Origin: Scatosoma sp045127595
Lineage (GTDB): Bacteria > Bacillota > Clostridia > Christensenellales > Borkfalkiaceae
Assembly: GCA_045127595.1 (NCBI GenBank)
Contig: JBGVQS010000013.1
Location: 105,435 to 169,434, forward strand
Direction: 5' to 3'
DNA: 64,000 bases
The notes beneath the pieces were generated by a model, which had not been told where the DNA came from, did not search any database, and saw only the letters and a program-made list of their open reading frames with translations. Shown one piece after another: positions 35,524-43,556 of the stretch. The position numbers and the translations under genes were made by a program. Within the stretch, counting starts at the first letter, position 1; each line of letters begins with the position of its first letter.

Positions 35524-36383
35524 TTCCGTATTCTCCCTATATCTTCTTCGAGTTGTTTTTTTAACTCCGTAGCATTGTCAAATTTTTTAATCACGCGCAA
35601 ATAGCGGATAAATTCCACCTGCAACGTCCGACCGTATAAATCTCCGTCGAATCCGTCAAGATAGGTTTCCGTAATCACCGTATTTTCCGCAAAGGTCGGA
35701 CGCGCGCCGTAATTCGTAATCCCTTTATATACTCGATCATCCACCCTAACGCGCGTTTCGTAAACGCCCTTTTTTAACGGACATTTTTCCTGCGGATAGA
35801 AAATATTCGCCGTGGGGAATCCCATCGTCCTACCCACCTGCCGATCCTTTACCACGCTGCCCGTAATACAAAACGGCATACCAAGTAGTTTTGCAGCCCT
35901 TTCTACGTCTCCCGCCGCAACGTATTTTTTGATCGTGCGAGAGCTTACCTTTTCTCCGTCGAGCTCCACAAGCGGAAGGCACTCAACGCGTACCTGCCCC
36001 CGTCCTTTTAAAGATTCACTCGTACCGCAAGCGTTCGCGCCGAAGCGAAAATCTTCTCCGCAAACAAAGAGCTTGGGGGAAAATTCTTTCAACAACAGCT
36101 CGCAAAATTCCTGCGGCGTTAAATTTTTAATTTCTAAAAAAGGCAACTCAAAAACAAAATCGATACCGTTGTTTTTGAAGATTTCTTCCCGTTCGGAAAA
36201 GGTAAAAAGGCTTTGGTTTTCTTTTCCGCCGACAATGGTCATAATACCGACGGGAAGCCCGCTCGCTTTCGCCCGTTCCACCAACAATTTATGCCCGACG
36301 TGCAAACCGTCAAACCCGCCGAGTAACATCGCCGAACCGTTTTCCATATTCGGTTGTTCCGTCAGCCATACCGTCTTTAACAT
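35520..36383 (-). CDS. ribF: Bifunctional riboflavin kinase/FAD synthetase
   Basis: The product has 287 residues. The FMN adenylyltransferase half holds GGFDGLHVGHKLL (HxGH class motif) and CGEDFRFGANACG. The kinase half holds GRTMGFPTANI near 185-195. It makes FMN and FAD from riboflavin. It overlaps the end of truB by 7 bp and the next gene by 4 bp, so it sits in a tightly coupled run (pheS, pheT, truB, ribF, nfo-like). The truB-ribF pairing is common in bacteria. Confidence 0.96.
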   Translation of the reverse strand: MLKTVWLTEQPNMENGSAMLLGGFDGLHVGHKLLVERAKASGLPVGIMTIVGGKENQSLFTFSEREEIFKNNGIDFVFELPFLEIKNLTPQEFCELLLKEFSPKLFVCGEDFRFGANACGTSESLKGRGQVRVECLPLVELDGEKVSSRTIKKYVAAGDVERAAKLLGMPFCITGSVVKDRQVGRTMGFPTANIFYPQEKCPLKKGVYETRVRVDDRVYKGITNYGARPTFAENTVITETYLDGFDGDLYGRTLQVEFIRYLRVIKKFDNATELKKQLEEDIGRIRK

Positions 36384-37258
36384 AATTTCGTCTTTGCCTT
36401 TGCCAAGCCTTGCTTTACTTCCGCAAGCCCGTAAAATAAACCGCCTGCGTACATTTTATACAGCCCGTCCGCACAGTCGGTTTTTACCGATAAACCGTGC
36501 AAAAGCTTTTCTTCTTCCTTTTGCGATAATTCCAAGGTCGCAAAGGGCAATACTCGTTCCGTTGGAATTAAATACTCTTCCAGTTCTTCCACGGACGGAT
36601 CTTTTTCGAGTAGCGCAAAATCAATCGCGTTTCCGATTTCAAACACACCGCTTTTCGTACGGCGTAACGCGCTCATTACCCCTTTTGTGCCGAGTTTTTC
36701 CGCAATATCCCGCGCCAACGAACGAATATACGTTCCGCCGCCGCAACGGATTTTCAATCGAAAAGAGTTTTCCGTTTCCCCAACGCCGAGCACTTCCATG
36801 CCGTAAATATGCACTTTTTTTGCCGCAAGTTCAAACTCCACGCCCGCACGCGCAAGCTCGTAACCGCGCTTGCCGTTGACGTTCTTTGCGCTGTATTTGG
36901 GCGGCACTTGCATAATATCCCCAAAAAAGCAGGGCAACACTTCCGCAATTTCCTGCTGCGTAGGAATCCTGCCGCCGTAGGTAAGCGTACCCGTGGAATC
37001 GAGCGTATCCGAATCCACGCCAAAGGTGAATTCCGCCACGTATTCCTTTTCCTTTTCGAGAAAATATTCAAACAACCGCGTTGCGTTGCCGATACCGACG
37101 GGCAAAACGCCGCTTGCCAAAGGATCTAACGTTCCCATATGACCGCTGGGAAAACCCGTCAGCCATTTGAGCTTGTTGACAACCGTCGAAGATACGATCC
37201 CCGACGGTTTATCCACGTTAAAAAATCCGTATGCTTTTATTTTTTCCGTTCTTTTCAC
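36377..37258 (-). CDS. truB: tRNA pseudouridine(55) synthase
   Basis: The product has 293 residues. The catalytic Asp lies in HMGTLDPLASGVLPVGIG near residue 44; FFNVDKPSGIVSS is the family start and GTYIRSLARDIAEKLG the other conserved block. It modifies U55 in the T loop of tRNAs. The start is GTG at 37258 with GGGGGGAAATC upstream. It follows pheT after 16 bp. Confidence 0.96.
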   Translation of the reverse strand: MKRTEKIKAYGFFNVDKPSGIVSSTVVNKLKWLTGFPSGHMGTLDPLASGVLPVGIGNATRLFEYFLEKEKEYVAEFTFGVDSDTLDSTGTLTYGGRIPTQQEIAEVLPCFFGDIMQVPPKYSAKNVNGKRGYELARAGVEFELAAKKVHIYGMEVLGVGETENSFRLKIRCGGGTYIRSLARDIAEKLGTKGVMSALRRTKSGVFEIGNAIDFALLEKDPSVEELEEYLIPTERVLPFATLELSQKEEEKLLHGLSVKTDCADGLYKMYAGGLFYGLAEVKQGLAKAKTKLC

Positions 37259-37274
37259 GATTTCCCCCCGTCGA

Positions 37275-39713
37275 TTAACGAAGTTCGATACCGAGTTTGA
37301 ATTTCAAATTCCCCAAAATTTTCTTGACGTAGCCGTCCAACGTTTCAGGCGTAAACGCCTTTTCTACGTTCGCGTCGGGGGTAAACGTCAGTGTGAACGC
37401 CATACTCTTTTTCCCTTCGGGCACTTGACCGCCGCGATAAACGTCGAAAAGCTTGGCTTCGGTAACGTATTTGCAGGAATGCATCAACACGTTTTCCACT
37501 TCCGCACAGGTAAGCTTTTCATCTGCAATCAAGGCAAGGTCGCGCTTCACCGCAGGGAATTTAGGCAAATTCGTATAACGAATCATATCGTCCATCGCTC
37601 CCGCAAGCGCCGTCAAATCCAACTCTCCGAGATATACTTTTTTATCAAGTCCGAGCGAAAGGGCGATAGCAGGGTCGAGTTCACCGAGCTGTCCGACCGT
37701 ATTTCCGTCGCAAATGACCTTTGCGGAAACCCCTGGATGGAGATAGGATTTTTCCGCGCGTTCGTACGTAAAGGTAAGGTGGAAGCTTTCAGCAAGTTTT
37801 TCAAACGCCCCCTTCATATCAAAGAAATCGTTCTTACCGCCCCAGATCCCAAGTACCACGTGCTTTCTTTCGTCGGGCTGTTCCCCTGCATGCGTATCGT
37901 TGGGCACGTAGATATTTGCCACTTCAAATTGTCTGCCTTCGTCGTTGCCGCGGCGAATATTCCGCACGGCGTTGGAAAGCATAGACGGCGCAAGGAAGGT
38001 GCGCATCAAGGAAAGTTCTTCGCTGATAGGGTTCAAAATCTTGACCGCGTTTCTCTCCGCAGCGTCCGCAGGGAGCTTCATCAACTCGAAATCCTTAGGA
38101 GAATAGAAGGAATAATTATACGCTTCCGAGAAACCCTGCACGCGCAAAACGTTCTTTAAGCGGAGTTCTTTCTTTTGCTCGTCGGTTAAGCCACCGCCCG
38201 TAACCGTCGCTTTTTCAAGGAAAGTCGGAACAATATGTTCATAACCGTACATACGGATAATTTCTTCAGCCAAATCGGGATAACCGTCCACGTCGTCGCG
38301 ATAGCCGGGAATTTCCACAGATAACGTATCCCCGTTAATCTGCGGTTTGAAATTCAAGCGGGACAAAATCCCTTCGATTTCTTCGTTGGGAATGACAATC
38401 CCAAGCAACGCGTTGATTTTGGAAATGCTCGCCGTCATCATTCTCGGCGTCAAATCCGCCGCGCAAACGTCTTGGCGCATCGTCGTAACCGTACCGCAAC
38501 CGAGTCCTTCAATCAAATGCAGCGCTCTGTCCATACCAAGCCCGTTCGTATACGCGTCCACACCCTTTTCAAAACGGGAGGAGGAATCGGAGGATTGCCC
38601 AAGCGCACGGGAAGTCTTTCTAACGTTATCCCGCGCAAACTTTGCCGATTCAAAGAACACGTTTTTGGTCGTAGCTTTGATTTCGCTGTTCAAGCCGCCC
38701 ATAATCCCCGCAAGCGCAACCGGTTTGTTTCCGTCGCAAATAACGAGATTGTCGCTCGTCAGCGTAAATTCCTTTTCGTCAAGCGTCGTGATTTTCTCGC
38801 CCGCAGTAGCTCTGCGTACGATAATCTTTCTCCCCCCGATATCTTCCGCGTCGAACGCGTGCATCGGTTGCCCCATTTCCAACAGGACAAAGTTGGTAAT
38901 ATCGACGATGGGAGAAATGGAACGAATCCCCGACAGTGCCAAACGCTTTCTCATCCAAGCGGGAGAAGTCGTTTCCCGCACGTTTTCTACGTAATGCCCT
39001 ACGTAACGGGGGCAAAGCTCGGGCGCGGCAACTTCTACCGTGATAGGCGCGGCGTTCGTCGGTTTTGCCGTGTAAGAGAAATCGGGCGCTTTGAACGGCT
39101 TCTTCATTACCGCCGCCACTTCGCGCGCAATCCCTAAAATGCATTGACAGTCGGGGCGGTTTGCCGTAATGGAAATGTCAAAAATCCAGTCGTCCAGCCC
39201 TACTACCTTTTTAATATCTTCCCCAATGGACACGGATTTATCTAAATCGAGCAAGCCGTCCACTTCCGCACCGGGATAAAAATCGTCGTTAATCCCAAGC
39301 TCTTCCCCAGAACAAAGCATACCGAAGGATTCCACGCCGCGGAGCTTTCCCTTCTTGATCTTTTTAATGCCGTCGGGATTCTTTTCAAGCATTGCAGGAT
39401 TGCTTTCCACAACGGTGGAATTATCCAACGCGCAAGGGGTTTTCATGCCCACGTACACGTTCGACGCACCAGTAACGATTTGCAAATCTCTGCCGTATTC
39501 TTCTCCGCAATCCACCACGCAAATTTGCATATGGTCGCTGTCGGGATGGGGGGTAAGCGACTTGATTTCGCCTACTACTACGCGATTGATTTTCTCGCCA
39601 AGGTAGGAAAGTTCTTCCACTTCAAAACCGCAGGAAAAAAGCTTTTCCGCAAGCTCCTGCGCGCTAACGTCAATATCTACGTAATCTTTTAACCAACTGA
39701 AAGGTGCTTTCAT
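37275..39713 (-). CDS. pheT: Phenylalanyl-tRNA synthetase beta subunit
   Basis: The product has 812 residues, full length. An N-terminal EMAP-like tRNA-binding domain (about 40-155) is followed by the B3/B4 editing domain, the B5 domain (DVDGYPDLAEEIIRMYGY), the catalytic-like core (RRGNDEGRQFEVANIY) and a C-terminal FDX-ACB anticodon-binding domain (LPKFPAVKRDLALIADEKL). With PheS it forms the alpha2-beta2 enzyme. It is 15 bp downstream of pheS and under the same T-box control. Confidence 0.97.
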   Translation of the reverse strand: MKAPFSWLKDYVDIDVSAQELAEKLFSCGFEVEELSYLGEKINRVVVGEIKSLTPHPDSDHMQICVVDCGEEYGRDLQIVTGASNVYVGMKTPCALDNSTVVESNPAMLEKNPDGIKKIKKGKLRGVESFGMLCSGEELGINDDFYPGAEVDGLLDLDKSVSIGEDIKKVVGLDDWIFDISITANRPDCQCILGIAREVAAVMKKPFKAPDFSYTAKPTNAAPITVEVAAPELCPRYVGHYVENVRETTSPAWMRKRLALSGIRSISPIVDITNFVLLEMGQPMHAFDAEDIGGRKIIVRRATAGEKITTLDEKEFTLTSDNLVICDGNKPVALAGIMGGLNSEIKATTKNVFFESAKFARDNVRKTSRALGQSSDSSSRFEKGVDAYTNGLGMDRALHLIEGLGCGTVTTMRQDVCAADLTPRMMTASISKINALLGIVIPNEEIEGILSRLNFKPQINGDTLSVEIPGYRDDVDGYPDLAEEIIRMYGYEHIVPTFLEKATVTGGGLTDEQKKELRLKNVLRVQGFSEAYNYSFYSPKDFELMKLPADAAERNAVKILNPISEELSLMRTFLAPSMLSNAVRNIRRGNDEGRQFEVANIYVPNDTHAGEQPDERKHVVLGIWGGKNDFFDMKGAFEKLAESFHLTFTYERAEKSYLHPGVSAKVICDGNTVGQLGELDPAIALSLGLDKKVYLGELDLTALAGAMDDMIRYTNLPKFPAVKRDLALIADEKLTCAEVENVLMHSCKYVTEAKLFDVYRGGQVPEGKKSMAFTLTFTPDANVEKAFTPETLDGYVKKILGNLKFKLGIELR

Positions 39714-39728
39714 TTTTTCGTCCCCCTA

Positions 39729-40742
39729 TTAGTCTTCAAACTGCGTCAAGAAACGCACGTCGTTTTCAAACAAAGTTTTAATGTTGTTGATGCCGTATTT
39801 GAGCATGGCGATACGCTCGATACCCATACCGAACGCAAAGCCCGTATATTCATCGGGATCGACGTTGCAGTTTTCAAGCACGCGACGGTTTACCATACCC
39901 GCGCCGAGCACTTCAATCCAGCCCGTTCCCTTACAGAGCCGACAGCCCTTGCCGCCGCATTCCGAACAGCTCAAATCGACTTCTACGCTCGGTTCGGTAA
40001 ACGGGAAATAGGAGGGGCGCAAACGCACCTTCGTCGAGGAAGTAAACATCTTCCGCGCGAACTCCCCAAGCATACCTTGCAAGTCGCAAAGGGTGATTCC
40101 TTTATCCACGACAAGCCCTTCCATTTGGTGGAACATAGGCGAGTGCGTTGCGTCGTCGTCCGAACGGAACACTCTGCCGGGGGAAAGGATTTTGATGGGC
40201 GGCGCGTCCTTTTCCATAACGCGGATTTGCCCTGCCGAAGTCTGCGTGCGAAGCAGCAAATTTTCCGCAAGATAAAAGGTGTCTTGCATATCGCGCGCAG
40301 GGTGGTCCTTGGGAGTGTTGAGCGCCGTAAAGTTATAATAATCCGTTTCAATTTCAGGCCCTTCAAACACCTTGAAGCCCATGCCCGCAAAAATATCGAT
40401 AAGCTCGTTTTTTACAAGCGTGATCGGGTGCAAAGCCCCCGCTTTATACGTCTTGCCGGGCATCGTGATGTCAATGCGTTCCTTGGCGTATTTTTCTTCC
40501 ATTTCCATTTGACGGACAACGATCGCGCGCGCTTCGAATTTTTCTTCCATATCCTGCTTAAACTCGTTGACAAGCTTCCCAAAAGTAGGGCGGTCTTCTT
40601 TCGCGAGATCTTTCATGCCGCTCATGATCCCTTTCAGCTCCGTTTGGAACTTTACTTTCAGTTCGTAAAGCGCCCTGCCCGTTGCCGTTTGTTCCATCGC
40701 CGCGGTAATTTCCGCACGCAACGCTTCGATTTTGTTTTTCAT
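39729..40742 (-). CDS. pheS: Phenylalanyl-tRNA synthetase alpha subunit
   Basis: The product has 337 residues. A coiled-coil N-terminal arm (about 1-85) is followed by the class II core: motif 1 around HPITLVKNELIDIFAGMGF, motif 2 FRSDDDATHSPMFHQMEG and motif 3 GFAFGMGIERIAMLKYG. A CSECGGKGCRLCKGTGW insert is seen near 276-293. The ATG at 40742 has GGAGG 6 nt upstream; the longer in-frame start would run through the ribosome site. It is preceded by a T-box leader. Confidence 0.97.
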   Translation of the reverse strand: MKNKIEALRAEITAAMEQTATGRALYELKVKFQTELKGIMSGMKDLAKEDRPTFGKLVNEFKQDMEEKFEARAIVVRQMEMEEKYAKERIDITMPGKTYKAGALHPITLVKNELIDIFAGMGFKVFEGPEIETDYYNFTALNTPKDHPARDMQDTFYLAENLLLRTQTSAGQIRVMEKDAPPIKILSPGRVFRSDDDATHSPMFHQMEGLVVDKGITLCDLQGMLGEFARKMFTSSTKVRLRPSYFPFTEPSVEVDLSCSECGGKGCRLCKGTGWIEVLGAGMVNRRVLENCNVDPDEYTGFAFGMGIERIAMLKYGINNIKTLFENDVRFLTQFED

Positions 40743-40789
40743 AATTGCCTCCGAAATACTTTCGTTTGATTTTCTTTGTTTATTCAATA

Positions 40790-41045
40790 AAAATAACGCC
40801 CTGCGCGTTTTTAAAAAACGCGCAGGGCGAACCTTTCCGCTGTACCACCTGCATTCGCGTAAATTTCTTTACGCCTCGTTTGCGCCATAACGCCGCGCCT
40901 TACGGTTTGACCTACTTTCCACGTTCGCGGTTTCAGAAAAACAGCTCCAAAGTGAACAGGCAATTTTCCCTTTTTTACAACCCTCTCAGCCTACGGAGTT
41001 GCTCTCTGATAAAAAAGCGTTTGGAAAACGCCGACTTTTTCATCG
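40790..41045 (-). promoter_or_regulatory. Phe T-box riboswitch upstream of pheST
   Basis: On the minus strand the leader shows a stem I with an AGAGAGC base paired to GTTTTTCTGA-side sequence. A specifier loop has UUC (Phe) followed by A at 40954-40956. The conserved T-box sequence TGCAGGTGGTACAGCGGAAA is at about 40836-40855. A strong terminator follows, CGCCCTGCGCG paired with CGCGCAGGGCG (40797-40829), then TTATTTTTATTG. Uncharged tRNA-Phe should stabilise the antiterminator and switch on pheST and the genes behind. Confidence 0.92.
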
Positions 41046-41067
41046 CCTTTATTTATATTACTACTTT

Positions 41068-41096
41068 ATTATACCCGATTTTTTTTAGAAAGTCAA
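41068..41096 (-). promoter_or_regulatory. Promoter of the pheST T-box leader
   Basis: On the minus strand TTGACT (41091-41096), 17 bp, TATAAT (41068-41073). It places the transcript start just upstream of stem I of the T-box. Confidence 0.85.
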
Positions 41097-41171
41097 CGGA
41101 TTTTTCCGCATTATAGAAAGAAAAAGGGAACTGCCGTTCGCCTTTCCCTTTTTTCGCACCGAAAGTATCGG

Positions 41172-41819
41172 TTATTTATTTTTCAAAAGATCGCGGATCT
41201 CTTCCAAAAGACGGGTGTTCGCCGTTGCTTTTTCTTCCGCAATACGCGCTTCTTCCGCCGCCTTTTCAGCCGCAATACGCATTTCTTCTTCCTTTTGCGC
41301 TTTCTTTTCCGCAAGCTCCTGTTCGTAAATCTTACGCGCTACCTTTCTCGAACACTGTAACTCTCTGCAAATCCGCCCGATTGCTTGCTTTTCATTGATT
41401 TCCAGACCTTCGATCATTTTCTTGTTCGCCTCCGCCACTTTGTTCATTGTGCGCACGATCATAAACAGCACGAACGCGATCAAAAGGAAATTGATGATCG
41501 CGCTGATAAACGCGCCCCAATCGATATAAATGGAGTTCGCAAGATCGATCGTTTTCCCGATTACGTCTCCGTTCGCGTCCAAAACGGGGGTGTACGCTTT
41601 GGATAAATAGGTAACCGCGCCCGTCAAGCCCTCTTTCCCTAAAATCATTGCCAAGAGCCAGTTAATTACGGGTTTTAAGATATTATTGCTGAGCGCATTC
41701 ACGATTGCCGTGAACGCACCGCCGACGATAATACCAACGGCCATATCCAACACGTTGCCGCGTGTAATAAACTTCTTAAATTCCCCAAAGAATTTCTTTA
41801 CTTTGCCTTCTTTTGTCAT
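41172..41819 (-). CDS. mscL: Large-conductance mechanosensitive channel with a long charged C-terminal insert
   Basis: The product has 215 residues against about 130-150 usual. The N-terminal amphipathic helix and TM1 (FKKFITRGNVLDMAVGIIVGGAFTAIVNAL) and TM2 (AFISAIINFLLIAFVLFMIV) are typical. After TM2 there is an extra helical region (GRICRELQCSRKVARKIYEQ) and a Glu/Ala/Lys-rich coiled coil. The standard C-terminal helix LLEEIRDLL comes only at the very end. The insert lengthens the cytoplasmic bundle by about 70 residues. The channel opens on hypo-osmotic shock. The gene stands alone with its own promoter. Confidence 0.95.
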   Translation of the reverse strand: MTKEGKVKKFFGEFKKFITRGNVLDMAVGIIVGGAFTAIVNALSNNILKPVINWLLAMILGKEGLTGAVTYLSKAYTPVLDANGDVIGKTIDLANSIYIDWGAFISAIINFLLIAFVLFMIVRTMNKVAEANKKMIEGLEINEKQAIGRICRELQCSRKVARKIYEQELAEKKAQKEEEMRIAAEKAAEEARIAEEKATANTRLLEEIRDLLKNK

Positions 41820-41932
41820 AACGTAGTTCTCCTATTTTTCATTTTATCCTTATCCGCGTTTCCGCGTTGAGTGCCTTATTTTTTCCGCTTTCGTAGTCGG
41901 CAAGGAATGTTTTAAACATACTTCCATACCGC

Positions 41933-42000
41933 AAAAAAGCACGAAAAAAGGTTTTCTTTTTCCGCGCTTTTATTATAGCATATTTCAAGAATATATGCAA
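41933..42000 (-). promoter_or_regulatory. mscL promoter overlapping an upstream terminator hairpin
   Basis: On the minus strand TTGCAT (41995-42000), 17 bp, TATAAT (41972-41977). Just downstream, GCGCGGAAAAAG and CTTTTTTCGTGC (41939-41967) pair over 12 bp with two G-U pairs, followed by TTTTTT (41933-41938). This hairpin terminates the preceding small-gene pair. The predicted mscL start point (about 41965) falls inside its first arm, so mscL transcripts would carry a shortened stem. Confidence 0.7.
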
Positions 42001-42020
42001 GGCTTTATTTTAAACTTTTC

Positions 42021-42236
42021 TTATTTTTCTTTTTCACGCGCCAAAAGCAAATCCCGCGTAAAAAGCATATCTTCCCCCGTTTCCTTAATCAATGCAAGCA
42101 ATTCTTCCCGCGTTTGGTTTCTTTCCGCCATACAAAGATACTGGCAGTAGGATAATAAAAGATTCTTTTCCGTATAAAAAACGTCCTTTAAGCTATCCTT
42201 TTCGTTTAATGTTATTTCTCTTTTTTCCAGCTTCAT
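42021..42236 (-). CDS. Small CotF-like helical protein (71 aa)
   Basis: The product has 71 residues and appears all helical. NEKDSLKDVFYTEKNLLLSYCQYL resembles the first helix of CotF-type spore coat proteins, and the second half (REELLALIKETGEDMLFTRDLL) would form the return helix of a ferritin-like hairpin. The ATG overlaps the stop of the previous small gene (ATGA). The likeness to coat proteins is weak and by eye; no other sporulation gene is in the window. Confidence 0.5.
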   Translation of the reverse strand: MKLEKREITLNEKDSLKDVFYTEKNLLLSYCQYLCMAERNQTREELLALIKETGEDMLFTRDLLLAREKEK

Positions 42237-42481
42237 TTTTCGTCATTCTCCTTCGTCGTCTCGTACCTGCCCTGCCCTTTTTTGTTTTTATCACAAGTTT
42301 TACCAAGTAATTTATTTAGCCTTTCCATACGCTTAGTATGACGTAAAGAGAGCGTTTCCATCGATTTTGCCAGCTCCGTATCCGTAAGCAATCTTGCATA
42401 GATCGCCGTCTTCTTTTTCGCCAAATCTTCCAAGCCCGTCAACCGACAAAGGAATTCTTCTCCACATTCTTCTTTCTGCAT
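42233..42481 (-). CDS. Small helical protein of unknown function (82 aa)
   Basis: The product has 82 residues. It is charged and helical, with LEDLAKKKTAIYARLLTDTELAKSMETL followed by a basic stretch and a Gly/Lys-rich tail. I do not recognise a family. The ATG at 42481 lies directly after GGGAGGTTTTTT, in which the ribosome site is the second arm of the nth terminator. It is coupled to the CotF-like gene by a 4-bp overlap, and the two probably act together. The tail codons overlap one copy of the dispersed TCGTACMTGCC motif (42261-42271). Confidence 0.55.
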   Translation of the reverse strand: MQKEECGEEFLCRLTGLEDLAKKKTAIYARLLTDTELAKSMETLSLRHTKRMERLNKLLGKTCDKNKKGQGRYETTKENDEK

Positions 42482-42482
42482 A

Positions 42483-42528
42483 AAAAACCTCCCGTTTGCA
42501 GGCAGTATGCGCCAAAACGAGAGGTTTT
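42483..42528 (-). terminator. Rho-independent terminator after nth, containing the next gene's ribosome site
   Basis: On the minus strand AAAACCTCTCGTTT and AAACGGGAGGTTTT pair over about 13 bp with one G-U pair, followed by TTTT and then ATG of the 82-residue gene. GGGAGG in the 3' arm is also the Shine-Dalgarno site of that gene. Confidence 0.75.
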
Positions 42529-42536
42529 ATCCCACT

Positions 42537-43178
42537 TTATTTTTTATTTTTGACCGATTTTTGAAAATCGCAAAGCTCGCGCAACGTACAATTTACGCAA
42601 TCGGGTTTTTGCGAATGGCACACCCGTCTGCCGTGATAGATCAACCAATGGTGCGCTTTCGACCAATCCTCTTTTGGAATTGCCTTACACAGCCCCGCTT
42701 CTACTTCCAGCGGCGTTTTTCCTTTCGCTAAGCCCAGTCGGTTACTCACGCGGAATACGTGGGTATCCACGGCAATCGCGTCGCCGCCGAACGCTACCGA
42801 ATACACGACGTTCGCCGTCTTTTTGCCTACGCCTGCAAGCTGCATCAATTCTTCGATCGTGCTTGGTACTTCGCCGTTAAAATTCTCTAAAATATCCTTG
42901 GAAGCGGACAAAATATGCGCCGCCTTCATGCGGTAAAAGCCGCAAGAGAAAATATATTTTTCCAGTTCCGTTTGCGAAAGCGTAACCATCATTTGCGGTG
43001 TGGAATATTTTTGGAACAGCTTTTCCGTAACGATATTCACCCGTTCGTCCGTGCATTGAGCAGACAAGATGACCGCCACCAACAATTCATATGCCGTCGT
43101 GTAATGCAACGCAGGTTTCGCGTCGGGATATAGTTGCGCCAAGCGCGCAAGCGCTTCTTGTTTTTCCGTCTTTTTCAT
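42537..43178 (-). CDS. nth: Endonuclease III
   Basis: The product has 213 residues. The helix-hairpin-helix motif is LAGVGKKTANVVYS with the catalytic Lys, the catalytic Asp is in VDTHVFRVSNRLG, and the [4Fe-4S] ligands are C-x6-C-x2-C-x5-C (CHSQKPDCVNC onward). It removes oxidised pyrimidines and nicks AP sites. The ATG at 43178 (MKKTEKQ) is used because an upstream in-frame start would lie inside the promoter. No Shine-Dalgarno sequence is visible and the promoter places the transcript start within a few bases of the ATG. Confidence 0.95.
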   Translation of the reverse strand: MKKTEKQEALARLAQLYPDAKPALHYTTAYELLVAVILSAQCTDERVNIVTEKLFQKYSTPQMMVTLSQTELEKYIFSCGFYRMKAAHILSASKDILENFNGEVPSTIEELMQLAGVGKKTANVVYSVAFGGDAIAVDTHVFRVSNRLGLAKGKTPLEVEAGLCKAIPKEDWSKAHHWLIYHGRRVCHSQKPDCVNCTLRELCDFQKSVKNKK

Positions 43179-43187
43179 AACATATTC

Positions 43188-43216
43188 AGTATAGCACATA
43201 TGCGCACTTTTTGCAA
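43188..43216 (-). promoter_or_regulatory. nth promoter giving a near-leaderless transcript
   Basis: On the minus strand TTGCAA (43211-43216), 17 bp, TATACT (43188-43193). The expected start point, about 7 nt downstream, is 3-4 nt before the nth ATG at 43178. Confidence 0.65.
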
Positions 43217-43226
43217 CTATTTTTCT

Positions 43227-43490
43227 TTATTTTGGCGCGTATGGCGTTACCGATACTCCGCCGTTTAAAAACTCCGTTCTATAAAATCCCTTAAAAGAAG
43301 AATACCTACCCGTTTTTAAAATTGCTTGCGCGCGGACAAAATACCGCCCGTCGAACCGCACGCAAAGTCCGCAACCGATTTTCACTTCCTTAGGTGCGGA
43401 AACGGTTGTAGCGTCCACGCCGTATATATGCAGCCGTTGCGCGTAATCCAAACTGTGTGCGCGCGAACGGAACACCGCTAAAATCATCAT
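43227..43490 (-). CDS. DUF3343 (putative Se/S carrier-like) protein
   Basis: The product has 87 residues (86 if the second ATG is used). It matches the DUF3343 pattern: an N-terminal strand followed by SRAHSLDYAQRL, then IGCGLCVRF with the Cys pair that is conserved in many members. The family is often found beside selenium or sulfur metabolism genes and cysteine desulfurases. Here the divergent neighbour is just such a gene, and the two start codons are 67 bp apart. GAGGT precedes the ATG. Its role as a carrier of Se or S is proposed from context, not proven. Confidence 0.7.
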   Translation of the reverse strand: MMILAVFRSRAHSLDYAQRLHIYGVDATTVSAPKEVKIGCGLCVRFDGRYFVRAQAILKTGRYSSFKGFYRTEFLNGGVSVTPYAPK

Positions 43491-43556
43491 ATGTCATACC
43501 TCACAGCTTTTGAGAATACTATATTTTATGATATTTTCAAAAGGAGTGGTGCATTT

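Noticed and set aside
43179..43199. Longer nth start at 43199
   Set aside because: It lies inside the promoter: the -10 box is at 43188-43193.
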